Assembly (NCBI GenBank): GCA_964565895.1
Contig: CAZMGT010000002.1
Span: 62,001 to 126,000 of the forward strand
DNA length: 64,000 nt
From: CAZMGT01 sp964565895
Lineage (GTDB): Bacteria; Armatimonadota; Zipacnadia; UBA1398; CAZMGT01
Reading direction: 5' to 3'
Positions 58,141-64,000 of the stretch are shown here, one piece after another. Under the pieces are notes generated by a model, which was not told where the DNA came from, made no database searches, and saw only the letters and a program-made list of their open reading frames with translations. Numbering within the stretch: position 1 is the first letter of the stretch; every line of letters begins with the position of its first letter. A program made the translations under genes and the position numbers.

Positions 58141-59604
58141 ATGGACTGGCAAACGGTGTTCCGCAACGATTCCTTGCGCGCCGTGCTGCGCACGTTGATT
58201 TCCTATGGCTTGTTCCGGCAGGGCACGATCCGGTTCATCGAGCGCAAGGCGCAGGAGGCGTTGCTCTACGAGGACGCCTATGGCCGGCCGCTGCAGGTGC
58301 AGGAGGACAAAAAGGCCCTCCTTTCCGCTGTGTTGCACAGCATCGATCGCGGCATTGAGCGCGGGCTGATATCCAAGCGCGTGCTCGACCGTGCCCTGCG
58401 CATCTTCCTCCTCGATGTCCTGTGCAGCCGCGACATCCGCCTTCGCGCGCAGGAGCGCTTGGGGTTTATGCCCCCCCTGTTTGTGACCATTAGCCCGACG
58501 ATGAAGTGCAACCTGCGCTGCCCCGGGTGCTACGCGACAAGCGCCCCGCACTGCGAGGCCAAGCTCGACTGGGATACGTTCGACCGTATTCTTACCGAGA
58601 TGAAGGAGCTCTGGGGCTCGTGCTTTGCGGTAATCTCCGGCGGCGAGCCGTTTTTGTGGAACGACAACGGCCGCACGTTCCTGGACATGGCCGAAAAGCA
58701 CGACTATCGCTTTTTCCTCGTCTACACCAACGGCACGCTCATCGATGACAAGCTCGCCCGGCGCCTGGCCGAGCTGGGCAACATTACCCCGGCCATTTCC
58801 GTGGAGGGCTATGAGGCGGAGACCGACGCCATTCGCGGCAAGGGCGTCTACAAGCGCATTCTCCGTGCGTTTGACGCCCTGCGCGAAGCGGGCGTGATGT
58901 TTGGCATCTCGATTACCGCGACGAGGCGCAACTGGGACTTAGTGACCCGTGAGGAGCTGTTTGACTTCTACTTCGAGGAGCAGGGCGCGCTTTACGCGTG
59001 GATCTTCCAATACATGCCCATTGGGCGCAAGCACGCGTTCGACCTAATGGTCACCCCGCAGCAGCGGCTAGAGATGCTCCGCCGCGTTTGGCGCCTTGTG
59101 CGCGAGCGCAAAATGTTCATCGCCGACTTCTGGAACAGCGGAACGGCGAGCGACGGGTGCATCGCCGCGGGCCGCGCCGGCGGATACTTCTACATCAACT
59201 GGAACGGCGACGTTACCCCGTGCGTGTTCATCCCCTATGCCGCGGCGAACATCTACGACATCTACCGTAGCGGGGGGACGCTGAACGACGTTCTGCAGAC
59301 GCCGCTGTTTAAGCGCATTCGCGACTGGCAGCACGAATATGGCTATCAGCAGCCTGCGGAGAAGACGCGCAACTGGCTTTGCCCCTGCGCCATTCGCGAC
59401 CATTTCGACAACTTCCTTAAAGCGGCGCAGGAGTGCCCCGTGACACCGATTGACCCCGACGCCGAGCAGGCCCTCGGCGACCCGGAGTATCACCGCGCGA
59501 TGATCCAATACGGCAAGGAGTTCGACCGCATTAGCAGCGAGATCTGGGAGCGCGAGTACATCGCCCCGCACAAGGGCGGCGATCAGCAGCGCGTCGCCGT
59601 ATAG
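58141..59604 (+). CDS. Radical SAM protein with SPASM-like C-terminus
   Basis: 487 aa. An N-terminal helical extension (~1-110) precedes FVTISPTMKCNLRCPGCYATSAP, whose C-x3-C-x2-C (about 122-129) binds the SAM-cleaving [4Fe-4S] cluster. Next come CFAVISGGEPFLW (GGE motif), YTNGTLIDDKLA and AISVEGYEAETDAIRGKGVY. The C-terminal part has further Cys residues (GCIAAGRAGGYFYINWNGDVTPCVFIPYA, then NWLCPCAIRDH), as in SPASM auxiliary-cluster domains. Such enzymes modify peptides, proteins or lipids; no precursor peptide gene is seen nearby. It is under the TetR promoter and ends at a strong terminator. Confidence 0.88.
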   Translation: MDWQTVFRNDSLRAVLRTLISYGLFRQGTIRFIERKAQEALLYEDAYGRPLQVQEDKKALLSAVLHSIDRGIERGLISKRVLDRALRIFLLDVLCSRDIRLRAQERLGFMPPLFVTISPTMKCNLRCPGCYATSAPHCEAKLDWDTFDRILTEMKELWGSCFAVISGGEPFLWNDNGRTFLDMAEKHDYRFFLVYTNGTLIDDKLARRLAELGNITPAISVEGYEAETDAIRGKGVYKRILRAFDALREAGVMFGISITATRRNWDLVTREELFDFYFEEQGALYAWIFQYMPIGRKHAFDLMVTPQQRLEMLRRVWRLVRERKMFIADFWNSGTASDGCIAAGRAGGYFYINWNGDVTPCVFIPYAAANIYDIYRSGGTLNDVLQTPLFKRIRDWQHEYGYQQPAEKTRNWLCPCAIRDHFDNFLKAAQECPVTPIDPDAEQALGDPEYHRAMIQYGKEFDRISSEIWEREYIAPHKGGDQQRVAV

Positions 59605-59626
59605 CGCGCAAAAGCAAGGCAAAAGT

Positions 59627-59661
59627 CGCTCGCGGGCGGCCCTGCCCGCGGGCGTTTTTTT
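59627..59661 (+). terminator. Rho-independent terminator of the TetR/radical SAM operon
   Basis: A GC-rich stem (CGCGGGC / GCCCGCG, extended outward by CGC/GCG with one mismatch) with a 6-base loop is followed by seven T residues. It lies just after the radical SAM stop and before the convergent mutM. Confidence 0.92.
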
Positions 59662-59666
59662 GTGGC

Positions 59667-60479
59667 TTACCTTTGGCAGCGCGGGCAGAAGTAGGTGCTT
59701 CGGTTCTGCTGACCGATCCTCTTAATCTTCGCCCCACAGCGCAGGCAAGGCTCGCCCTCGCGCCCGTAGACCTTAAGAAAGTTTTGAAACGAGCCCTCAT
59801 CGCCCTGCGCATCGCGATACTCGCTAACGGTCGTTCCGCAGAACGCTATTGCGCGGCGGAGAACGCCACGTATCGCGCGGTGTAGCCGGCGCACTTCGTC
59901 TGGGCAAAGCGAGCCCGCCGGCCGCTCGGGGTGTAGGCCCGCCGCGAACAATATCTCCGCGGCGTAAATGTTGCCGATCCCCGCAACTTTGTCCTGGCGC
60001 ATGAGCCACAGCTTAAGCCCCTGCTTGCTTTGGCCAAGAAGCTCCGCTAGGCGTCGCGCCGTCAGCTCACGGCTGAGGGGCTCCACCCCTTGCGGGGCGA
60101 CCTCCTCCACCTTGCGGCACAGGTGCATCGTCCCCAGCCGGCGCAAGTCGCAAAACCACAGGCTCCCTTTGCTTAAGCGCACGCGAGCGCGCAGCCTGCG
60201 CCGGTCCTCGGGGCCGATGCGCGGGGCGTAAAACAGCCTGCCCGTCATGCGCAGGTGAAAGCACAGCCACAGGCCCTCGCCGTCGCGCGGGGCGGGCCCG
60301 AGCTCGATCGCCACAACCTTTCCCCGGCGCGTTACCCCGCGCACCTTGCGCCCTCGCGCGCGCTCGGGCTGAGGCACGCCAAGCCGCGCGTCGAGCACTT
60401 GCACCTCGCGCACAACCAACCCCGGCAACACGGGCGCGAGCTGGCGGACGATCGTCTCTACCTCGGGCAGCTCGGGCAT
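59667..60479 (-). CDS. mutM: Formamidopyrimidine-DNA glycosylase
   Basis: 270 aa, normal length. It removes 8-oxoguanine and FaPy lesions and nicks the abasic site. The N-terminus MPELPEVETIVRQLAP has catalytic Pro2 and Glu3; the Lys in TRRGKVVAIEL and the H2TH region (KVAGIGNIYAAEILFAAGLHP) follow. The C-terminal zinc finger is C-L-R-C ... YFCPRCQR. It is last in a minus-strand series with rubredoxin, flavodiiron protein and rubrerythrin (6-base gap to rubredoxin), so repair of oxidised DNA is linked with removal of oxidants. Confidence 0.96.
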   Translation of the reverse strand: MPELPEVETIVRQLAPVLPGLVVREVQVLDARLGVPQPERARGRKVRGVTRRGKVVAIELGPAPRDGEGLWLCFHLRMTGRLFYAPRIGPEDRRRLRARVRLSKGSLWFCDLRRLGTMHLCRKVEEVAPQGVEPLSRELTARRLAELLGQSKQGLKLWLMRQDKVAGIGNIYAAEILFAAGLHPERPAGSLCPDEVRRLHRAIRGVLRRAIAFCGTTVSEYRDAQGDEGSFQNFLKVYGREGEPCLRCGAKIKRIGQQNRSTYFCPRCQR

Positions 60480-60485
60480 CGCTGG

Positions 60486-60647
60486 CTAGTCGGTGGGGTC
60501 GAAAAACTCCTTGCCCAGCCCACACACGGGGCACACCCAGTCCTCGGGCAGGTCCTCGAACAACGTCCCCGGGGCAACGCCGTTTTCCGGGTCGCCCTTC
60601 TCGGGGTCGTAGATATAGCCGCACGCCGTGCACTTGTATTTTTGCAT
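60486..60647 (-). CDS. Rubredoxin
   Basis: 53 aa, the standard size. The start ATG 60647 gives MQKYKCTACGYIYDPEKGD; the longer upstream frame is noise. Two C-x-x-C-G pairs (CTACGY and CPVCGL) bind one iron. GDPENGVAPGTLFEDLPEDWVCP is the classic rubredoxin core. It is a cytoplasmic electron carrier that should pass electrons to the flavodiiron protein encoded 26 bases upstream and to rubrerythrin. Confidence 0.97.
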   Translation of the reverse strand: MQKYKCTACGYIYDPEKGDPENGVAPGTLFEDLPEDWVCPVCGLGKEFFDPTD

Positions 60648-60672
60648 GGGCTTCAACCCCTTCCTCCGCGCC

Positions 60673-61872
60673 CTACTGCGCCGGGGCCAGACCCCTGTGC
60701 CGCTCGGCAATGGCCTCGGCCAAGCGCTCGATCGCCTGCTCGTCCTCGGGCCGGGGCAAGCCCCTGACAAGCACGGGCTCGAGCAGCTCCAGGCGCAGGC
60801 CGCCAAGCAGCTCCGCCAACTGCTCCACCGTGTGCCCGCCCCATCCATACGACCCGATCACTGCCGCAAAGCGCGCCTTTGGGCGCAGGGCATTCGCCAA
60901 ATATGCCGCATAGACAGCGCTCGGGTGCGCCCCGCCGAGCACCGTGGGCGCCCCTAAGACGATCGTCGCCGCGTCAACCAGCGTCATGGCCAACTTGCCC
61001 AGGTCCGTGACCTGAAGGTCGAACACCTCGCAGGGCACGCCGCGCGCGGCCAACGCCTCGACGAGCCGCGCGACCAGCGCCCGCGTGCTCCCGTGCATCG
61101 AGACATAGCACACAGCGGCAAGGTTCTTGGGCTCGCCGCTTACCCATTCGCGATAGGCGTCGAGGATAAACCGCGGCTCGCTATGCAGCGGGCCGTGGCT
61201 GGGCGCGATAAGCAAAGGGTCAAGCTCCTCGACCTTCGCCAGGTGTTTTTCGATCGTCCGGGCGAAGGGCATCATGATTTCCGCATAGTAGCGCTTTGCC
61301 GCGAGGTATAGCGCGCGCCGGTCGGGGGCGAACAGCTCGCTCGTGGCCAGGTGCGAGCCAAACAGGTCGCAGGGAAACAGCGTCCGCTCCTGTTCGAGAT
61401 AGGTAAGCATCGTCTCCGGCCAGTGCACCCAGGGGGCGTGAATAAAGCGCAGGGTCCGGTCGCCAAGCGGGAGCCGCTCCCCGTCGCCCACGGTGAGGAA
61501 CCTCTCCTCGGGCAGGTGCAGGAGGTTAACGAGCAGCCCCTTTGCTTTTTCGGTACAAACAACTTTTGCGCTGGCAAACCGCGCGAGAACTTGGGGCAGA
61601 GCGCCGGAGTGGTCTTGCTCTGCGTGGTTGGCGATAACGTAGTGTAGCTCGCTTATCCCCAAGCTCTCCAGCCGGGCAAGCAGCACGTCGGCCTTGGGCG
61701 GGTCAACGGTGTCCACAAGCGCCGTGGCTTCGCTTCCGCGGACGAGGTAGGCGTTGTAGCTCGTCCCGTCGGGCAGGGGGATGAGGGCGTCGAACATGCG
61801 GCGCTCCCAGTCCACCGCGCCCACCCAAAACACGCGCTCGGAAACCGCCTTTGGCGTAAACCGCACAGTCAC
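60673..61872 (-). CDS. Flavodiiron protein (rubredoxin:oxygen/nitric oxide oxidoreductase, FprA type)
   Basis: 399 aa. The N-terminal metallo-beta-lactamase-like domain (about 25-245) has the diiron ligands H-x-E-x-D-H in NHAEQDHSGALP, with further His/Asp in HAPWVHWPETML, PCDLFGSH and APSHGPL. The flavodoxin-like FMN domain (about 255-395) begins AAVCYVSMHGSTRALVARL and contains VLGAPTVLGGAHPS and SYGWGGHTVEQ. It reduces O2 to water or NO to N2O using electrons from rubredoxin, whose gene follows. It overlaps the rubrerythrin gene by four bases. Confidence 0.95.
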   Translation of the reverse strand: MTVRFTPKAVSERVFWVGAVDWERRMFDALIPLPDGTSYNAYLVRGSEATALVDTVDPPKADVLLARLESLGISELHYVIANHAEQDHSGALPQVLARFASAKVVCTEKAKGLLVNLLHLPEERFLTVGDGERLPLGDRTLRFIHAPWVHWPETMLTYLEQERTLFPCDLFGSHLATSELFAPDRRALYLAAKRYYAEIMMPFARTIEKHLAKVEELDPLLIAPSHGPLHSEPRFILDAYREWVSGEPKNLAAVCYVSMHGSTRALVARLVEALAARGVPCEVFDLQVTDLGKLAMTLVDAATIVLGAPTVLGGAHPSAVYAAYLANALRPKARFAAVIGSYGWGGHTVEQLAELLGGLRLELLEPVLVRGLPRPEDEQAIERLAEAIAERHRGLAPAQ

Positions 61873-62381
61873 TCTCCCGCTCCCTTCCCCCGGGCCTCGG
61901 CCAGGCGTTTGTTTAGCTGGGCAATGTGCCCCAGCTCCTCCTTAATTATCGCCTCAATGCGCTCCCGTCCGAGCCTCTGGGGAACGAGCTCGCGCATTTG
62001 CACATAGAACACGATGGAGTCTTTTTCCAGCTCGATCGCCGTGGCCAGGATCTCCTCCAGAGGCTCGCCACCACGGAGAAGCTCCGCGGGGTCCTTGCGA
62101 ATGTCGAAGACATAGCCGTCGGCCATTGCGTGCAGGTAAAGCCCGGCTTCGCCCGTGGGGTCGAACACTGTGGCCCGGCGCTCGGCGGGGGAGAGCTCGC
62201 TGCGCATTTGGGCAAACGTGCGCTCGTGGTCCTCCTCCATTTTCGCCAGGTCAAGCAGGGCCTGGCGCGCTGGTCCCGAGGCGTTCTCCGCGGCCAGGTG
62301 GTAAAACCGCGCTCCATTGCGCTCGATGCGCTCGGCCATTTGCAAAATCTCGTCCGCGTTAAACGTAATGCTCATGCTCAT
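61869..62381 (-). CDS. Rubrerythrin-like ferritin-fold diiron protein
   Basis: 170 aa, ATG after GGAGGAGG. A four-helix bundle with two E-x-x-H sites is visible: KMEEDHERTF and KEELGHIAQL; IERNGARFYHLA and ELEKDSIVFYVQM supply the other Glu ligands. It lacks the C-terminal rubredoxin-like C-x-x-C domain of classic rubrerythrin, which is provided by the separate rubredoxin gene. It probably reduces hydrogen peroxide. First gene of the oxidative-defence operon, with a palindrome resembling a Fur/PerR box 67 bases upstream. Confidence 0.9.
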   Translation of the reverse strand: MSMSITFNADEILQMAERIERNGARFYHLAAENASGPARQALLDLAKMEEDHERTFAQMRSELSPAERRATVFDPTGEAGLYLHAMADGYVFDIRKDPAELLRGGEPLEEILATAIELEKDSIVFYVQMRELVPQRLGRERIEAIIKEELGHIAQLNKRLAEARGKGAGE

Positions 62382-62447
62382 GCCTCCTCCGCGGGCGCTC
62401 GTTGCCTGGTTTCGCCGGCGGGTGCCTGGCGGGAGCCTCGGCGGCGA

Positions 62448-62465
62448 GCTATGAATATCAATAGC
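62448..62465. promoter_or_regulatory. Fur/PerR-like palindrome before the rubrerythrin operon
   Basis: On the minus strand it reads GCTATTGATATTCATAGC; 14 of 18 bases are symmetric. The centre TTGATATTCAT resembles the Fur-box core ATGATAATCAT. It lies just downstream of a minus-strand TTGGCA (62478-62473) that could be a -35, so a bound regulator would cover the -10 region. A Fur-family gene is at 44032. Confidence 0.5.
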
Positions 62466-62522
62466 GCGCGTTTGCCAAAAGTTCCCCGCGCAGGCCGCGC
62501 TCGGGCGGCATGCCCTGCTTGG

Positions 62523-63905
62523 CTACCAGCCGTAGCGCTCAGGGCCCCAGTCGCGCAGCTCGAGCTGTTGCTTGGCCAAAACGAGCTTTCCGCTGGGCAG
62601 ATCCTCGTAGAGAATCACGCCCGGCCCGACGCAGCTATAGCAGCCGACCTTTACCCCAGGCATGAGAATCGCGTTTACGCCCGTGCGCGAATGGTCGCCG
62701 AGATACGAGGCGTTTGCCCCCACGCGAGGGATCTCCGGCCGGCCCTTTACCCGGTGCACGGTGGAGCCATCATCAAAGCGCAGCGTCCCGCATACCGTCG
62801 CCGCGCCGATGTCCACCGCGCGCCCGAGCACCCCGCACACCTCGCAGTAGTGATACAGATACACCCGCTCGAACGTTACCCCGGCAAACTCCGCGCAGTG
62901 CGCGACAATGCCAAACTCGCCCAGCGACGACCACGCGCCAACCTTGCAGTAATCCTCAACCCGGCAGTTTCGCCCGACGACCACCTGCCCCCCGAGGATC
63001 GCTCCGTTGCTAATCGTCGTGTTCTCGCCGACGATCGCGTCTCCCCCAATGACTACCCGCTTGCCGATGTGCACGTTCTCGCCGAGGACGAGCCTGCCCG
63101 AGATCTCCGCGCTGTCGCTAATCGTGCACGACCGGCCAATGCGCTCCTCGGGGTGCAGGGCGAGCAGGTGGGCGATCGCCGCGCGGTTGGCGGAGAGGAT
63201 ATGCCACGGCTTGTCAATGTCCACGCACGGCCCGCGGGCCTCCACCGCGGCGACGGCCACGCCGTCCTCGATCATCATCTGCAGCGACTGGGCGAGCTCC
63301 GCCTCGCGCGGGGGCATGCCGCCCACGGGGACGGCGGTCATTATCCCCGGGTTTTCGCGCAGGTGCTTAACGTGCGCCGGGCGCAGGGCAAACACCCCGC
63401 CCAGGCGGTGCGTTCCGCCGCGGGGGTGGCCCTCCACTCCGCGCACAACGCCGTCGCCAACGCTCGCGCAAATCCAGTCCTGCGGGCGCTCCCCCGCGAG
63501 AGGGACAACGAGCGCCGCGGCCTCCGCCTCGCCCCGCTCCACTGCCTCGCGCACGGCGCGCAGGTCCTCGCGCGTCACGAACACATCGCCATAGACGACA
63601 AGCGCAAGGTCGAAATCCTCGTCCTCAAGCGCGGCAAGGGCGGCGTCCGCCGTTCCCGTGGGCTGCTCTTGGGTAATGTAGCGCACGCGCTCGCTCCACT
63701 GCCGCAGGGCATAGCGCACGCTCGGCGCGTTGTGCCCGACAACCACGTGAAGGCCCTCTGCGCCGCTGGCGAGCAGCTCCTCGGCGAGGTGGGCGATAAG
63801 GGGCTTTCCCGCAATGGGCACGGCGCATTTTTGCCGCAGCTCGCCAAACGGCCAGGCGCGGCTGCCCTTTCCCGCGGCAAGCACAACAACGCGCACCTGC
63901 GCCAT
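62523..63905 (-). CDS. GlmU-like bifunctional nucleotidyltransferase / acyltransferase
   Basis: About 460 aa from ATG 63905. The N-terminal pyrophosphorylase domain begins VRVVVLAAGKGSRAWPFGELRQKCAVPIAGKPLI, with TQEQPTGTADAALAAL and LALVVYGDVFV (metal Asp). The C-terminal half is a left-handed beta-helix with many hexapeptides (IGRSCTISDSAEISGRLVLGENVHIGKRVVIGGDAIVG). This is the GlmU layout, which makes UDP-GlcNAc from GlcN-1-P. The signature loop G-x-G-S/T-R-M is slightly altered (GKGSRAW), and the usual acetyl-CoA His/Tyr residues are not obvious, so a different sugar is possible. The gene upstream (end at 63945) is close and in the same direction. Confidence 0.83.
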   Translation of the reverse strand: MAQVRVVVLAAGKGSRAWPFGELRQKCAVPIAGKPLIAHLAEELLASGAEGLHVVVGHNAPSVRYALRQWSERVRYITQEQPTGTADAALAALEDEDFDLALVVYGDVFVTREDLRAVREAVERGEAEAAALVVPLAGERPQDWICASVGDGVVRGVEGHPRGGTHRLGGVFALRPAHVKHLRENPGIMTAVPVGGMPPREAELAQSLQMMIEDGVAVAAVEARGPCVDIDKPWHILSANRAAIAHLLALHPEERIGRSCTISDSAEISGRLVLGENVHIGKRVVIGGDAIVGENTTISNGAILGGQVVVGRNCRVEDYCKVGAWSSLGEFGIVAHCAEFAGVTFERVYLYHYCEVCGVLGRAVDIGAATVCGTLRFDDGSTVHRVKGRPEIPRVGANASYLGDHSRTGVNAILMPGVKVGCYSCVGPGVILYEDLPSGKLVLAKQQLELRDWGPERYGW

Positions 63906-63944
63906 CTCCCTCGCCCCTCCCGCGTAAGCCACACCGCCCCGCTG

Positions 63945-64000
63945 CTAGCCCAGCTCCATCGCCGGCTCGCGCGGCGAAATTCCGTCCGGGTCGTTGGCCC
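63945..64000 (-). CDS. C-terminal end of a gene cut by the window edge
   Basis: The minus strand reads ANDPDGISPREPAMELG and then stops at 63947-63945. It lies 40 bases before the start of the GlmU-like gene and in the same direction, so the two may be co-transcribed. The fragment is too short to name a family. Confidence 0.45.
   Translation of the reverse strand, partial: ANDPDGISPREPAMELG

Noticed and set aside
1..64000. CRISPR arrays, insertion sequences, prophage or integrase genes
   Set aside because: No regularly spaced repeats, terminal inverted repeats with a transposase, or phage-type proteins were found in either strand.

Overview
This is a GC-rich bacterial chromosome segment (roughly two thirds G+C by eye). 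It is densely packed: operon genes often overlap by 4 bases and three convergent gene pairs overlap at their stop codons. No tRNA, rRNA, CRISPR array, transposase or phage gene was seen. The gene content suggests a heterotrophic, polysaccharide-degrading bacterium from a poorly sampled group such as Armatimonadota, the Planctomycetes/PVC assemblage or Hydrogenedentota-like lineages. Supporting signs are large secreted PQQ-type propeller proteins, a sulfatase, DUF4838, ThuA, Gfo/Idh/MocA and sugar-isomerase genes with Tat signals, and the radical SAM (TIGR03960) / TIGR03936 / RNase G trio. No marker here fixes the phylum. The rubrerythrin, flavodiiron protein and rubredoxin set suggests an anaerobe or microaerophile.

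Layout. 1-395 (-): start of an ABC solute-binding protein, cut by the window edge. 668-11409 (+): secreted proteins, namely a carboxypeptidase-regulatory-domain protein, a giant lectin-like protein, a sulfatase-fold enzyme with Thr at the nucleophile position, and a 1637-aa propeller/methyltransferase-like/CBM/malectin protein. 11460-15945 (+): housekeeping genes guaA, hisH, hisF, then glnA behind its own promoter and a structured leader, ending in a strong terminator. 16143-19343 (+): a second propeller protein with a methyltransferase-like domain. 19407-27028 (+): an unusual transport operon combining molybdate-type ABC parts (two lipoprotein binding proteins, permease, ATPase, and a third binding protein broken by a 61-bp imperfect duplication) with a MacB/LolCDE-type FtsX permease and ATPase and a membrane-anchored protein of unknown function.

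27025-34556 (-): a six-gene glycan-utilisation block (Gfo/Idh/MocA oxidoreductase, sugar-isomerase-like TIM barrel, ThuA, a small membrane protein, DUF4838, an FG-GAP protein). 34776-38948 (+): radical SAM protein, TIGR03936 and RNase G/E. 38958-40825 (-): ABC-2 exporter. 40971-43889: two divergent sugar-1-phosphate nucleotidyltransferases around a 465-bp intergenic region that contains a candidate pseudoknotted RNA. 44032-45179 (+): a Fur-family regulator and a stand-alone DnaA-domain-I-like protein. 45174-55298: secreted glycoside-hydrolase-like proteins, a CehA/McbA-type metallohydrolase and a TPR protein. 55400-57219 (+): NAD salvage (nicotinate phosphoribosyltransferase and nicotinamidase). 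57359-59604 (+): TetR regulator with a promoter/operator and a radical SAM/SPASM-like enzyme. 59667-62381 (-): O2/peroxide defence (rubrerythrin, flavodiiron protein, rubredoxin) followed by mutM, with a Fur/PerR-like palindrome upstream. 62523-64000 (-): a GlmU-like bifunctional enzyme and the tail of another gene.

The items most worth a second look are the hybrid transport operon and its frameshifted third binding protein, the secreted methyltransferase-propeller fusions, the Thr-type sulfatase, the pseudoknot candidate at 42635-42723, the Fur/PerR-like site at 62448 and the DnaA-N-like protein next to fur. Functions are inferred from motifs and composition only; no database search was possible.
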